Of a DNA stretch of 64,000 nt, positions 43,944 through 53,684 are shown piece after piece; the stretch's first letter is position 1, and the number at the start of each line of letters is the position of its first letter. The notes beneath the pieces are model-generated. The model did not search any database. It saw nothing but the letters and a program-made list of their open reading frames with translations, and was not told the origin of the DNA. Position numbers and translations under genes: made by a program. The DNA is from CAG-791 sp963629395 (lineage in GTDB: Bacteria; Bacillota; Clostridia; Lachnospirales; Lachnospiraceae): positions 1-64,000 of the forward strand of contig CAVGIV010000001.1 of NCBI GenBank assembly GCA_963629395.1, in the 5' to 3' direction.

Positions 43944-44873
43944 TCAGCAGTCTCCCGGAATGTGCAGCCGATTGCGCTCCATTTCAAAGCTGCGTCGGTT
44001 GTTTCTCTCCAGGTTGGACAGAATAAGTCCGGAGAACAGGGACTGAATCGCCGCCAGCATTACAAAGCCGCAGACAATCAGCGTCGGGAACTTCGCTACG
44101 AGCCCGGTATGCACGTAATCGGTCAGCACCGGAATAAAGAAGCACACCGATACCACCGCCAGGAGCAGTGCCAGAAGCCCGTAAAAGCCCAGCGGCTTAT
44201 AGTTCCGGTAGAGATTAAAGATCGTTCCCAGCACGCGGAAGCCGTCTCCAAAGGTATCCAGCTTGGAGGTGCTGCCCTCCGGACGGTCTCTGTAATCCAC
44301 AATCACATTGTCGATCTGCATGTTGTTGTAGACCGCATGGATGGTCATCTCTGTCTCAATCTCAAACCCCCGCGAGAGCACGGGGAAGGTCTTGACAAAG
44401 TCATAGCTGAACGCGCGGTATCCGGTCATGATGTCCTTGATGCTGCAGTCAAACAGACGGTTGATGCTGCCGCGCACCAGAGAGTTTCCGAAATTATGGA
44501 AGGGGCGCTTATTTTCCGTAAAATACGTTGACGAGAGTCGGTCTCCGACCACCATATCGGAATTCCTCTCCAGCACCAGCTGCACCATCTCCGGTGCCGC
44601 CTCCATCGGGTAGGTATCATCTCCGTCCACCATGATGTAGCACTGCGCGTCAATCTCGCGGAACATGCGGCGGATGACATTGCCCTTGCCCTGCATGTAC
44701 TCATTTCGAACAACCGCACCGGCGGCAGCCGCCAGCTCCGCGGTCCGATCCGAGGAATTGTTGTTGTATACGTAGATCACGGCCTCCGGAAGAGCCCTTC
44801 TGGCATCGCTCACCACCTTCGTGATGGTTTTCTCCTCGTTATAGCACGGAATCAATACCGCAACCTTGTCCAT
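43944..44873 (-). CDS. Family 2 glycosyltransferase, polyprenyl-phosphate type, with C-terminal membrane helices
   Basis: A 309-residue protein. The N-terminal GT-A domain has AVLIPCYNEEKTI, the YVYNNNSSDRT nucleotide-sugar segment and the VDGDDTYP metal motif, followed by GDRLSS and GYRAFSYDFVK, as in DPM1/GtrB-like enzymes. Two C-terminal TM helices follow (about 232-252 and 265-290). The probable reaction is transfer of a sugar from a nucleotide donor to a polyprenyl phosphate at the inner face of the membrane, for decoration of a surface glycan. It follows the AlgX-like gene with a 121-bp gap. Confidence 0.88.
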   Translation of the reverse strand: MDKVAVLIPCYNEEKTITKVVSDARRALPEAVIYVYNNNSSDRTAELAAAAGAVVRNEYMQGKGNVIRRMFREIDAQCYIMVDGDDTYPMEAAPEMVQLVLERNSDMVVGDRLSSTYFTENKRPFHNFGNSLVRGSINRLFDCSIKDIMTGYRAFSYDFVKTFPVLSRGFEIETEMTIHAVYNNMQIDNVIVDYRDRPEGSTSKLDTFGDGFRVLGTIFNLYRNYKPLGFYGLLALLLAVVSVCFFIPVLTDYVHTGLVAKFPTLIVCGFVMLAAIQSLFSGLILSNLERNNRRSFEMERNRLHIPGDC

Positions 44874-44994
44874 TTATATCTCCCTGCACCCATGTGCCTT
44901 ATCGTTGTTCCAATATACCCACGTAACTGTTCAAAGCCCATCGCAAATCACTGCTGCGCGGCTTTCCTTTGCTCATGCAGCCGGTCAGAGGTGC

Positions 44995-46233
44995 TTACTC
45001 CGTAAGATTGCCCTGGTAGCCATCCACCAGCGTGAAGTCCAGCATATTGCCAACGTATCGCTCCACCGTCTCATAAACCACCGCCGTCGGCTCCTCCCGA
45101 AGGAGCTGCCCGTGCGAATAATTGTAGTAAAACGTTGTATATCCGGACTGATAATGGCAGGCCAGATACGGCGACATCATTGTAGAGAACGAATCACCGA
45201 TCACAAAGAGCTTCCCGCCCGGCGCCGCGCCATCCGTCGTGGTAAAGCGCAGCACCTTGCCGCCATCCTCCTGCTCCGTCTGCAGCGGATGCGGCGTGTA
45301 GCCGCTCAGCAGATAATACGGGCAGTCCGTCAGCTGCTTCTCCAGATGGATCAGCCGCGCAAGGTCGTAGCTTCCCGTATGGCGATCCTCCACCGTCACA
45401 TATTCCAGCGGGGTGAAATCAAATCCAAGCGTATTCACCAGCTTCTCGCAGCCGATGTAGGCGCCCAGATTGTTCCAGTGGGTGTCGTATTTAAAATACA
45501 GATCGGTGTCCGGATTCTGCGCGCGGTAGGTCATGATCTCGTCATATCCCCAGATCACCGTCAGGTCCGTGTTCTCCGTAAGGTAATTCACCAGCTGCAC
45601 TGCGCGGTTGTCCGTTGCGGGCTCACCGTACATGTCCGGCATATACTCGCTGTAGACCCGCTCCTTGTTGGGGGCAATGTAGATGGTAAAGCTGCAGCCG
45701 CGCCCGGCCAGCTCATCCCTTGCCGCCGTAAAGTTCGCCGCAATCTTCTCCAGCTCCTCCTGGGTGAACAGATTCGTCCCCATATAGTCACCGATGGGAT
45801 CTTCATCTGCCACCTGCGCACCCTTGTAGAAGAGCCAGCCGTCCTTTCCCACAATAACACTCTGAGACGATGTCGTATGCAGAACATGGTATTCCAGTGC
45901 GCCGTACAGCGTCAGCAGCTGATTGCGGAAGGGGAGGTGGTCATTGAGCCAGGACTCAAACTGAGACGGAAATGTCTCAATCGTTGTCTCCTGTCCTGCG
46001 TCCCTGGCCTCCTGTGAAAACGGGAACGGCGAAAGCGTGCGCTGCTCGTAGTTCTCTGTGTCGATGTGGCTCTTCAATGCATAGAAAACAACCACCGGCG
46101 CCAGCACCAGCACCACCAGCAGCAGTCCATACATGATCTGCAGCGGCTTTTTCAATCGGAGCTCCTGTGCTCCCTGCGCCAATGCCTGGTCGGTCGATGT
46201 CTTATTTGGCTTCATAGACTGTGTCTTCATCAT
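44995..46233 (-). CDS. DHHW/AlgX-like SGNH-type surface polysaccharide acetylation protein
   Basis: A 412-residue protein with an N-terminal membrane anchor (about 31-53) and an extracytoplasmic domain. Family features are FPSQFESWLNDHLPFRNQLLTLYG, VGKDGWLFYKG, FTIYIAPNKERVYSEYMP, YFKYDTHWNNLGAYIGCEKL with the conserved DTHWN catalytic region, and KLFVIGDSFSTMMSPYL. AlgX/AlgJ-like proteins O-acetylate polysaccharides using acyl groups supplied by an MBOAT partner; the MBOAT gene lies just upstream on the same strand. Confidence 0.88.
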   Translation of the reverse strand: MMKTQSMKPNKTSTDQALAQGAQELRLKKPLQIMYGLLLVVLVLAPVVVFYALKSHIDTENYEQRTLSPFPFSQEARDAGQETTIETFPSQFESWLNDHLPFRNQLLTLYGALEYHVLHTTSSQSVIVGKDGWLFYKGAQVADEDPIGDYMGTNLFTQEELEKIAANFTAARDELAGRGCSFTIYIAPNKERVYSEYMPDMYGEPATDNRAVQLVNYLTENTDLTVIWGYDEIMTYRAQNPDTDLYFKYDTHWNNLGAYIGCEKLVNTLGFDFTPLEYVTVEDRHTGSYDLARLIHLEKQLTDCPYYLLSGYTPHPLQTEQEDGGKVLRFTTTDGAAPGGKLFVIGDSFSTMMSPYLACHYQSGYTTFYYNYSHGQLLREEPTAVVYETVERYVGNMLDFTLVDGYQGNLTE

Positions 46234-46263
46234 CCGGTAAAAGTCCTACTCTCCTGGTTCATG

Positions 46264-46301
46264 GTTACCGTTCAACGGACTTAAAACGCGTGAACGGTAT
46301 T
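46264..46301. repeat. Inverted repeat between the MBOAT and AlgX-like genes
   Basis: ACCGTTCA and TGAACGGT face each other across about 17 nt in the 91-bp gap between the MBOAT and AlgX-like genes. The left arm (GTTACCGTTCAACG) is a variant of a GTAACTATTCA-type motif also seen at about 41901, 44923, 56792 and 63775. It could be a weak terminator or part of a scattered repeat. Confidence 0.4.
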
Positions 46302-46324
46302 CCTTGTTCACAATGTACCGATAC

Positions 46325-47734
46325 TCAGAACCGGAAATAAATAAACGGGTTATACGTGTTATTGGCCAGCATCAGGATACTGGCGGCCAGTACGAGGGCG
46401 CACCAGATAAACTCTGGAACGCTGCCCTGCCATTTTCTGGCCAGCGCCGACAGCTTCGGTCCCCCAAACACTGCCTGCAGCAATCCACATCCCAGAATGC
46501 CGCAGATAATGGCCAGCACCGCTTCCACGCTGACCTGCGTCCCCAGGAGCACATCCGATGTCGTGTGGAGCCAGGGCGTGAGCATGCGTCCGACGATTGC
46601 AAGGCTCTGCGTCATGGATTCTGCACGGAAGAACACCCAGCCGATCATGACCACCAGCATCGTATAGATATGCGGCAGCACGCGGAAGCGCTTTAGAGCC
46701 TTCCCCAATCCCAGCCGTTCTATAATACTGAAAAATCCATGGTAGAGTCCCCAGCCGATAAAGGTCCAGCTGGCGCCGTGCCACATTCCTGTTGCGAAGA
46801 AGACGATCAGGAGGTTTCGATAGGTCTTTCGGCTCCCCTTTCGGTTTCCGCCCAGCGGAATGTACAGATATTCCTGAAACCACGTGCTGAGCGAAATGTG
46901 CCATCTTCTCCAGAATTCGCGAATAGAGGCGCTCAGGTAGGGATAGTTAAAGTTCTCCAGGAACTCAAAGCCGAACATACGGCCCAGTCCGATGGCCATA
47001 TCCGAATATCCCGAGAAGTCATAATAGATCTGCAGGGTATAGGTCAGTGCGCACAGCCAGGCCATGCCGCCCGTCAGGGAAGACGGCTCCAGGCCGTACA
47101 GATTGTCTGCAGCCTGCCCCACCAGATTGGAAATCAGCACCTTTTTGCCAAGTCCGTAGATAAAGCGGCGAAAGCCCGATGCAACCTTCTGCAGGTCGAC
47201 CGTACGGTCCTCGATCTGCAGCTCAATGTCGCGGTACTTGACAATCGGGCCTGCAATCAGCTGCGGGAAAAAGGAGACATACAGCGCCAGGTACAGAAGA
47301 TTCCTCTGCACCTTGATCTGCCCCCGATACAGATCAATCACATAGCTCATGGCCTGGAATGTGAAGAAGCTGATGCCGATGGGAAGTGCAATGCCCGCCA
47401 TCGGAATGTTCAGTCCCGGAATGATGTGATTGACGGTATTGATAAAGAAATCGGTGTACTTAAAATAGCCAAGAAGCCCCAGATTCAGCAGGATATCCAG
47501 TACCAGGAAGAGCTTTCCCTTCTCGCGGTGGCCATCCAGCAGCAGACCGAAAAGCCAGTTCAGCGTAATGGACACCAGAAGGAGCACGATGTTGCGCGGC
47601 TCACCCCAGGCATAGAACAGCAGACTGGCAATCAATAGAAGAATGTTCTGATATTGCGGTTTCCGGATCAGAAGGCTCAGTACGAATACGACCGGCAGAA
47701 AGATCCACAGGAACACCATTGAACTAAAAACCAT
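46325..47734 (-). CDS. MBOAT family membrane O-acyltransferase
   Basis: A 469-residue polytopic protein of the AlgI/DltB-like family: YAWGEPRNIVLL, FISFFPQLIAGPIVKY-type segment, YYDFSGYSDMAIGLGRMFGF, SIREFWRRWHISLSTWFQEYLYIPLGG, and MWHGASWTFIGWGLYHG with the conserved catalytic His. It carries an acyl group across the membrane for polysaccharide O-acylation by its AlgX-like partner 91 nt downstream. Repeat element B lies 91 nt upstream of its start in the same orientation. Confidence 0.95.
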   Translation of the reverse strand: MVFSSMVFLWIFLPVVFVLSLLIRKPQYQNILLLIASLLFYAWGEPRNIVLLLVSITLNWLFGLLLDGHREKGKLFLVLDILLNLGLLGYFKYTDFFINTVNHIIPGLNIPMAGIALPIGISFFTFQAMSYVIDLYRGQIKVQRNLLYLALYVSFFPQLIAGPIVKYRDIELQIEDRTVDLQKVASGFRRFIYGLGKKVLISNLVGQAADNLYGLEPSSLTGGMAWLCALTYTLQIYYDFSGYSDMAIGLGRMFGFEFLENFNYPYLSASIREFWRRWHISLSTWFQEYLYIPLGGNRKGSRKTYRNLLIVFFATGMWHGASWTFIGWGLYHGFFSIIERLGLGKALKRFRVLPHIYTMLVVMIGWVFFRAESMTQSLAIVGRMLTPWLHTTSDVLLGTQVSVEAVLAIICGILGCGLLQAVFGGPKLSALARKWQGSVPEFIWCALVLAASILMLANNTYNPFIYFRF

Positions 47735-47825
47735 GCAGTATTTCCTCGCGTGTAAACCTATTCACAGTGCATACATGGACATTTTATCGTAGCTGGCAGC
47801 TTTTCTCAATGCAATGCGGTCTCGC

Positions 47826-47985
47826 GCCAGCCAGCGACGGGTCCTGGCGGAGGTGTCCGGTTCGGGGACGCTCTCGCTCCCCTGCGGCCTAGCGGTGCTA
47901 AGCTCGCATAAGACGCTCGCAAGCACCGAGGTCCTCGGAAGGCCCCGAACCTGGACATCCATCCGCCACCCTGTCGCTTGGCCAG
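47826..47985 (-). repeat. Structured intergenic repeat, copy B
   Basis: The same element as copies A and C, on the minus strand, between the flippase stop (47997) and the MBOAT start (47734). Outer stem GCGAC/GTCGC, inner stem GGTTCGGGG/CCCCGAACC, CGGTGC/GCACCG hairpin and a GC-GAGA-GC hairpin are kept. The first small hairpin and the left arm of the third have drifted in sequence but can still pair. Confidence 0.85.
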
Positions 47986-47996
47986 CAGCTAGACCG

Positions 47997-49250
47997 TTAG
48001 CTCCGCTTCACGGTTCGGATGAACACGCCTGACAAAAGCGCTGTCACAAATGCCATGACAATGAGAAAGGACACCACGGCACCACGGATGCCGCTGCCTT
48101 GTACCATGACGGGCGTCAGCACGAAGGATATGACCGCCCCCGCAAGATACACAAGCGGAATGGTATTCTGCCTTCTCGTGATGGTCAGCACCGCGCAGTA
48201 AAATCCATTGAAGGCCAGAAACACACCGCCCAATAGGATCAGCAGCAGGTCGCCTCGGTAGCTTGTCAGATCCGTGGCATAGAGCCAGGACAGTACCGGT
48301 ATTCCCAGAAGCCACGCCGCCACAAGGACGGGGACTGCCACCGCCAGAAGTGCCGCCGAGAGCTTGTAAAAGTAGCCCAGGAATTCCTTTTTGTTCCTTT
48401 TCTCCCAGCAGCCGGTCATGCGCAGCAGCATCGGCTGATACAGGAACATATTCAGCAGCTGAATGACGAAGACCGGCATGGCGATGAAGTTGTAGCAGGC
48501 CTGTGCGGTTTCATCCATGGCGGCGTCAATCGCGTATTTGGGCTCATTGATCAGATAAAAGGACAGAAAATTGGCAGCAAAGACCGGAAAACACGCCTTC
48601 AGAAGGCCGCCGATCTTCTCCCGGCAAAACGGGACCTTCGCATAGGCCGCCGTATCTCGGCAATACAGAATCACCGCTGCACTTGCCGCGATGGCCAGGA
48701 ATACAGCTGCAGCCGTCGCCTTCAAAAGGTCTCCCGTAACGGCCAGGACCAGCATCATGCCGCCGATGCTGACAAGGAGCCGGATGGTAACCAGCTTTCC
48801 GGCAAGGTCCAAACGGCCCTTTTGCTGATACCGTCCCTCGAAAACCTCCTCCGCGCAGTCCACAGCCTTCAGTGCACACATGGCCAATACGCACCCCGCC
48901 TTATACGGCGAATAGCTTCCTGTCCACGCGCTCCAGAGGGCATATCCTGCTGCCAGCAACAGCATTATGCAAATTGTCAGTACCCGGTGCCGCAGATAAT
49001 CGGCAAAGGCATACTCCTCAGCCTGGTCCGAGACCTGGTAATTGCGGACACCGTAGTTACCGATATACATAAACAGATTTCCGGTTGCGAAGGCAATGGA
49101 GAAGATGCCCGCCGTCTCCAGGCCGCAGATTCTCGTAATGATAATCAGCAAAAACACCGACTGACCAGCATTGAGCATTCCGCCCACAGCATTCCATATA
49201 AAATTCCCGGCCTCCGCAGGCTGCCCGCTTTTGTTTCTCTTACTGCGCAC
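47997..49250 (-). CDS. Polysaccharide flippase (MOP/Wzx-like)
   Basis: A 417-residue polytopic protein with about 12 hydrophobic segments and the typical opening of O-unit flippases (GNFIWNAVGGMLNAGQSVFLL, TRICGLETAGIFSIAFATGN, YGVRNYQVSD). GTG 49250 is preferred as start: GGAGGG lies 8 nt upstream and the codon overlaps the end of gatD by 11 bp; the frame is open to 49436 but those residues are non-hydrophobic. It presumably moves lipid-linked glycan units across the membrane. Confidence 0.85.
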   Translation of the reverse strand: MRSKRNKSGQPAEAGNFIWNAVGGMLNAGQSVFLLIIITRICGLETAGIFSIAFATGNLFMYIGNYGVRNYQVSDQAEEYAFADYLRHRVLTICIMLLLAAGYALWSAWTGSYSPYKAGCVLAMCALKAVDCAEEVFEGRYQQKGRLDLAGKLVTIRLLVSIGGMMLVLAVTGDLLKATAAAVFLAIAASAAVILYCRDTAAYAKVPFCREKIGGLLKACFPVFAANFLSFYLINEPKYAIDAAMDETAQACYNFIAMPVFVIQLLNMFLYQPMLLRMTGCWEKRNKKEFLGYFYKLSAALLAVAVPVLVAAWLLGIPVLSWLYATDLTSYRGDLLLILLGGVFLAFNGFYCAVLTITRRQNTIPLVYLAGAVISFVLTPVMVQGSGIRGAVVSFLIVMAFVTALLSGVFIRTVKRS

Positions 49251-49995
49251 CCTGCTTGCCCTCCAGAACTCTTGCAAGAACGCGCTCGTGTGCGGTCTTT
49301 TCAAAGCCATCCGGCAGCGGCTCCAGTGCAGCGTCGCCCTTTCCGTAGCGTCTGTCCAGTGCATTCTGCAGCAGAAAGTCCGCAAACTCCGGGTTCTTCG
49401 GCAGGACCGGCCCGTGGGAATACGTGCCGAATACATTGCGCCAGCGAATTCCCTCCGTCTGATCCTCTCCGTTGTTGCCGTTTCCCTTCAGCACCGTTCC
49501 AAGAGGCTTTACGCCTTCTCCTAGGTAGGTTTTTCCGCTGTGGTTTTCAAAACCCACCACGGTGCTGCCGCCGGACTCTTCTCCCAGACGGAAGGCATAA
49601 TTGTCGATCATGCGCGTCTTCGAGCCCACCGTATAAAAGTCCGCAGCCCCAAGGAACTCGCATTTCACGCCCTCATGCGTCTGATAGTAATGTCCCATCA
49701 TCTGATAGCCGCCGCAGATACACAGAAACGTCTTTCCGTCCTCCACGGCCGCCCGTATTTCATCGCCCGTTCCGGCCTTGAGATCTCCCAGCAGCACCTC
49801 CTGCTCAAAATCCTGACCGCCGCCGATGAAAAACAGATCATACTGTGTCAGATCCTTGTGATCCCCGATGCCAAGCTCCTCCACCCGGCAGTCAATTCCG
49901 CGCCAGGAAAGGCGTCTGGAAAGGCAGCGGATATTCCCGCGGTCTCCATATAGATTCAGCACCTCCGGATAGAGGTGACAAATGCGCAGCTCCAT
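49240..49995 (-). CDS. gatD: Lipid II isoglutaminyl synthase, glutamine amidotransferase subunit
   Basis: A 251-residue class I glutamine amidotransferase of the CobB/CobQ-like group: CHLYPEVLNLYGDRGN at the N-terminus, FIGGGQDFEQE, FLCICGGYQMMGHYY with the nucleophilic Cys, and FGTYSHGPVLPKNP with the catalytic His. It releases ammonia from glutamine for MurT to amidate D-Glu of lipid II. ATG 49995 is preferred to ATG 50001, because AAAGGAG lies 6 nt before the former and abuts the latter. It starts 16 nt after the murT stop. Confidence 0.95.
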   Translation of the reverse strand: MELRICHLYPEVLNLYGDRGNIRCLSRRLSWRGIDCRVEELGIGDHKDLTQYDLFFIGGGQDFEQEVLLGDLKAGTGDEIRAAVEDGKTFLCICGGYQMMGHYYQTHEGVKCEFLGAADFYTVGSKTRMIDNYAFRLGEESGGSTVVGFENHSGKTYLGEGVKPLGTVLKGNGNNGEDQTEGIRWRNVFGTYSHGPVLPKNPEFADFLLQNALDRRYGKGDAALEPLPDGFEKTAHERVLARVLEGKQGAQ

Positions 49996-50011
49996 ACTCA
50001 TCTCCTTTTGG

Positions 50012-51394
50012 TCAGCCCTTCCAGAAATCGCTTCCGCCGGTCGCCTGTGAAAGCACCTTCCGAAGTGCCAGCATGGACGTATAATTCGGCAGAATAAAGC
50101 TCGGCAGATCACCGCCCTTCATGTGTGAAAGGAGTTTCTCATTATCCCTGCAAAGCGTAATGTCCTCTTCCCTGCAGCCGGCATACTTTAGCCGCAGCTG
50201 CATATCCTCCGCGCGGTCCCCCGACACGTAGATGTGACGGATATGGGCGTTCTCTGCCACCTGCTCGTAGTCCGCATCCCAGATCCAGGAGATATCATGT
50301 CCGTCGGCCGTTCTGTCATTGAGGCAGAACACCAGGTTAAAATCCTCGGTCAGTGATGTCACATAGGAAAGTGCCTGGTTGCAGCCGGCCGGATTTTTAA
50401 CCAGAATCATCTGCAGGCGATTGTCTCCCAGCATGAACGTTTCCATGCGTCCAAAGCTGGAGTGCACATCTGCAAGAGAATGCAGGATTTCCTGCTGCGC
50501 AAGGCCAAAGGCCGTATACGCACACACGGCAGCCGCCGCATTGTACACGTTGTATACCGCAGGGAGTCCGATGCGGGCCTTCTGCGTCTCCTCACCGATC
50601 CGCAGCTGCACGTCGCTCCCCTCCGCAGCCATCTTATCGATCGCTGTCACAGCTACCTGCGCAGCTGCCCTTTGGTAGCCGCACTTCGGACAGTAAAACG
50701 CGCCCAGATGGGCATAGGTATGGTAATGATACCGGTACGGTGTTCCGCAATGAATACAGTATTTGGCATCCGATATGGCTGCGTCCTTTTGTTCTCCGAC
50801 CGGCGTATCCATTCCGTACCAGACGACCCGGTTCGGCACGCCGTCTGCCAGCGATGCCACCAGTGAATCGTCGGCGTTCAGACACAGTGTCGCCTCCGGA
50901 ACCTTTTTAATCCCCATGCGCAGCTGCTCCACGGTATGCATAACCTCGCCGTACCGGTCCAGCTGGTCGCGGAAGAGATTGGTCACCACGATCACCTTCG
51001 GATGAATCAAAGGAACCACCTGCTTGAGCGCACCCTCATCGCATTCAATGACCGCATAGTGCGTCTTCGGCCTTCCAAGCCAGGTTGCATTGCAGGTGAC
51101 CTCTGCCGTCACACCGGACAGAAGATTCGCACCGGACTTATTGGCAAGGCACGCATACCCCGAAGCCGTCAGCGCGTGCTCGAGCATGCGCGACGTCGTT
51201 GTCTTGCCGTTGGTGCCGGTGACAACAATGATATCCATTCCGTCACTGGTGCGTTCCAGAATATTTTTGGCAAAAAAACGCGCCGCCTTCCCGGGAAGTG
51301 CCGTACCGCCGCGTCCCGTCCGGCGAAGAATCTCTCTTGTACCCTTACACGCAGCGATGGCCAGCACCGACTGCGGAAGATTTGGTTTACTCAT
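50012..51394 (-). CDS. murT: Lipid II isoglutaminyl synthase, Mur ligase subunit
   Basis: A 460-residue Mur-ligase-like protein: VTGTNGKTTTSRMLEHAL ATP loop, AVIECDEGALKQ, VVTNLFRDQLDRYGE, a Cys4 zinc ribbon (CIHCG to CPKCGY) that marks MurT, FGRMETFML, and the C-terminal DUF1727 region. With GatD it amidates the alpha-carboxyl of D-Glu in lipid II of Gram-positive bacteria. AAAGGATAACAAGT precedes the ATG. Confidence 0.96.
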   Translation of the reverse strand: MSKPNLPQSVLAIAACKGTREILRRTGRGGTALPGKAARFFAKNILERTSDGMDIIVVTGTNGKTTTSRMLEHALTASGYACLANKSGANLLSGVTAEVTCNATWLGRPKTHYAVIECDEGALKQVVPLIHPKVIVVTNLFRDQLDRYGEVMHTVEQLRMGIKKVPEATLCLNADDSLVASLADGVPNRVVWYGMDTPVGEQKDAAISDAKYCIHCGTPYRYHYHTYAHLGAFYCPKCGYQRAAAQVAVTAIDKMAAEGSDVQLRIGEETQKARIGLPAVYNVYNAAAAVCAYTAFGLAQQEILHSLADVHSSFGRMETFMLGDNRLQMILVKNPAGCNQALSYVTSLTEDFNLVFCLNDRTADGHDISWIWDADYEQVAENAHIRHIYVSGDRAEDMQLRLKYAGCREEDITLCRDNEKLLSHMKGGDLPSFILPNYTSMLALRKVLSQATGGSDFWKG

Positions 51395-51488
51395 ACTTGT
51401 TATCCTTTGACTCTTGTAAGTGTATGCCGTTATATATGCGCCGCCGGCGGATCCTGCCGAAGCTGTCTGCCACCCTGTCGCCGGCTGC

Positions 51489-52265
51489 TTAGAGCAGTCC
51501 CGGCAGGTAGGTCTTCACCAGAACCACCGCCATATACAGCACCGGCTGATGGAGCAGATAGATTAGAAGCGAGTGCTGCCCCATCCATGTAAGAGGCACC
51601 GCATTGATCCCCAGGAGGCCTCGTTTCCAGTCGCCAAGGCGTTCTGTCATACAGCCCAGATACATTCCAAACCAGAACAAAAAAATCCACGGGAGAAATG
51701 AAAAATAATCCGTGGAAAAAAAGTCCGAACCAGGGAATCCCGCAAAAGCCCCCAAAAGCCCCTGATACCACGCAGAGGGAAGAGACACGCTCTTCCCTTG
51801 CCACAGCTGCAGATAGCCGCGGTTTACCCAGCGGAACACATAGAACAAAACGCCGCAAATAACCATTCCGGCCACCGGCTGCACACGCAAAAGCCACTGC
51901 TCCAGCAGGGCCGTCACCAGCATGGCGCTTCCCAGAAAGGTAAGAACGCCGAATACCACCTTATCCTGGGGGAGGAACACCAGCGTCGCCGCCGTAACAA
52001 GGAGCCCTGCTCCGCTTACCACAAGGCCTCTTCTCCATTTATGCCGGGAAAGCGTCATGCAAAAGCCGGACAGCAGAATAAATGTCCAGCAAATGGACTG
52101 CTGCCACACAAACGCCCTATCGGAATGATACCACGACCACTCCACTCCCAGCAGGTACACCAGGTCCCAGGCTGCATGATAGAGGATCATACTGATCAGC
52201 GTTATCCCGCGAATGCCGTCCAGAAGGTAATACCGCCCTCTTCCGGATCCATATCGTCTGGTCAT
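51489..52265 (-). CDS. DUF1624 / heparan-alpha-glucosaminide acetyltransferase-like membrane protein
   Basis: A 258-residue protein with about seven membrane helices. YLLDGIRGITLISMILYHAAWDL (with the Arg-Gly and a membrane-embedded His), LSGFCMTLSR, DYFSFLPWIFLFWFGMYLG and a final MGQHSLLIYLLHQPVLY are features of the DUF1624/HGSNAT-catalytic membrane acetyltransferases. Its substrate in bacteria is generally unknown; a cell-wall or surface-glycan sugar is possible. It overlaps the MATE gene by 4 bp (ATGA). Confidence 0.82.
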   Translation of the reverse strand: MTRRYGSGRGRYYLLDGIRGITLISMILYHAAWDLVYLLGVEWSWYHSDRAFVWQQSICWTFILLSGFCMTLSRHKWRRGLVVSGAGLLVTAATLVFLPQDKVVFGVLTFLGSAMLVTALLEQWLLRVQPVAGMVICGVLFYVFRWVNRGYLQLWQGKSVSLPSAWYQGLLGAFAGFPGSDFFSTDYFSFLPWIFLFWFGMYLGCMTERLGDWKRGLLGINAVPLTWMGQHSLLIYLLHQPVLYMAVVLVKTYLPGLL

Positions 52266-53629
52266 GCTGCCGTTTCCTTCCCGCTTCCCTGAAAGGTTTC
52301 ACCCACCTTCCGAATGACGTACCGGTAGGAGATGCCGGTGAACACACAGGCCCCCACCCACGCAAACGGATCACACAGGGAGGCCAGCACATAGTTCATG
52401 GATACCATGGAGGCTACCGCCAGAACCAGCCGGCAGATCAGCTCCGCAACGCCGCCCAGCATAGGCAGAAGCCCGTAGCCGCAGCCCTGCATCGCATTGC
52501 GGAACACAAAGATGTTGCCCAGCGGAATATAGAAAATTGCGCAGCAGATGATGTATGTTCTCGCATACGGCATCATGGCACTGATATCCGTCCCCGTGGA
52601 GAAAAACAGGGAAATTAAGGGTTCCAATGCCAATACCACCAGCACCGCCGCAGCAATTCCGTAGATGGAAATGGATGTGGACGCACAGCGCACGCCTTTT
52701 TTAATCCGCTCGTAGTGACCGGCGCCGTAATTCTGTCCAACATAGGTGGCCATCGTCTGGCCGATGGAGTAGTTTCCCTGCGTAATCAGTCCCTGCACCT
52801 TGCTGGCAGCCGTGAACCCGGCCACTGCAGTGGCGCCGTAAAGGTTGATGGCTGCCTGCATGATCATCGTTCCGGAAGCCGTAATACCGAACTGAAGGGC
52901 CATGGGAATTCCCACACGAAGCTGCTTGGCCGTTGCATCCGGATAATGCCGCCACATTCCCTTGTCCGGTGTCAGCTCCGGCACCTTTTTCAGAATGTAG
53001 AGCAGGCACAGCACAGAGGAAATTCCCTGCGACAGAACGGTCGCCAGTGCCGCCCCCATGGTTCCCATGTGGAAAACAATGATCAGCACCAGGTCCAGCA
53101 CCACATTCAGAACAGCCGAAAACACCAGCACCACCAGCGGCATTTTGCTGTTGCCGACAGCCCGCAGAAAGGCCGACAGAAGGTTGTAGGCAATGCTGGC
53201 TGCAATGCCCATACAGATTACCGAAATATAGGCATAGGCATCTTCAAAGATTTCCTCCGGCGTGTTCATAAGATGCAGAAGCGGCCGCATACACGCAAGG
53301 CTTCCGATGGTCATGATGACCGCCAGTACAACAGCGAGCAGAATGCTGTTCACCACGCTCTTCTTCACGCCCTGCATATCCCCGGCGCCGTACCTCTGCG
53401 AGGTCAGAACCGTAAAGCCGCAGGTCAATCCGGAGCAAAAGCCCAGGATCAGGAACATGATGGTGCCGGTGGAGCCAACCGCCGCCAGCGCATTCTGTCC
53501 CACGTAGCGTCCGACAATGATCGTATCGCACATATTATACAGCTGCTGAAATACATTGCCGATGAACAGCGGTATGGTAAACCGAATGATAATGGAAAGC
53601 GGATTTCCCTTGGTCATATCCGACTGCAT
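52262..53629 (-). CDS. MATE family efflux transporter
   Basis: A 455-residue protein with about 12 TMs. Family features are TIPLFIGNVFQQLYNMCDTIIVGRYVG, ALAAVGSTGTIMFLI, GFTVLTSQRYGAGD, the second-half repeat TAVAGFTAASKVQGL and YVGQNYGAGHYERIKKG. It exports cationic compounds in exchange for H+ or Na+. A GGGGGGAAC site precedes the ATG. Its promoter overlaps that of the divergent tcdA gene. Confidence 0.93.
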   Translation of the reverse strand: MQSDMTKGNPLSIIIRFTIPLFIGNVFQQLYNMCDTIIVGRYVGQNALAAVGSTGTIMFLILGFCSGLTCGFTVLTSQRYGAGDMQGVKKSVVNSILLAVVLAVIMTIGSLACMRPLLHLMNTPEEIFEDAYAYISVICMGIAASIAYNLLSAFLRAVGNSKMPLVVLVFSAVLNVVLDLVLIIVFHMGTMGAALATVLSQGISSVLCLLYILKKVPELTPDKGMWRHYPDATAKQLRVGIPMALQFGITASGTMIMQAAINLYGATAVAGFTAASKVQGLITQGNYSIGQTMATYVGQNYGAGHYERIKKGVRCASTSISIYGIAAAVLVVLALEPLISLFFSTGTDISAMMPYARTYIICCAIFYIPLGNIFVFRNAMQGCGYGLLPMLGGVAELICRLVLAVASMVSMNYVLASLCDPFAWVGACVFTGISYRYVIRKVGETFQGSGKETAA

Positions 53630-53656
53630 AATGTTCCCCCCGGCCCTGAATGGCCT

Positions 53657-53684
53657 TTGATATCCATGTTTTCTTATGTATAAT
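53657..53684 (+). promoter_or_regulatory. Promoter of tcdA
   Basis: TTGATA (53657-53662) and TATAAT (53679-53684) are spaced 16 bp, and a TG directly precedes the -10. This is a near-consensus housekeeping promoter about 45 nt before the tcdA ATG. Confidence 0.75.

Noticed and set aside
51460..51485. Fourth copy of the structured repeat
   Set aside because: Only GCCACCCTGTCGCCGG-like end sequence is present; no partner arm or inner hairpins, so at most a remnant.
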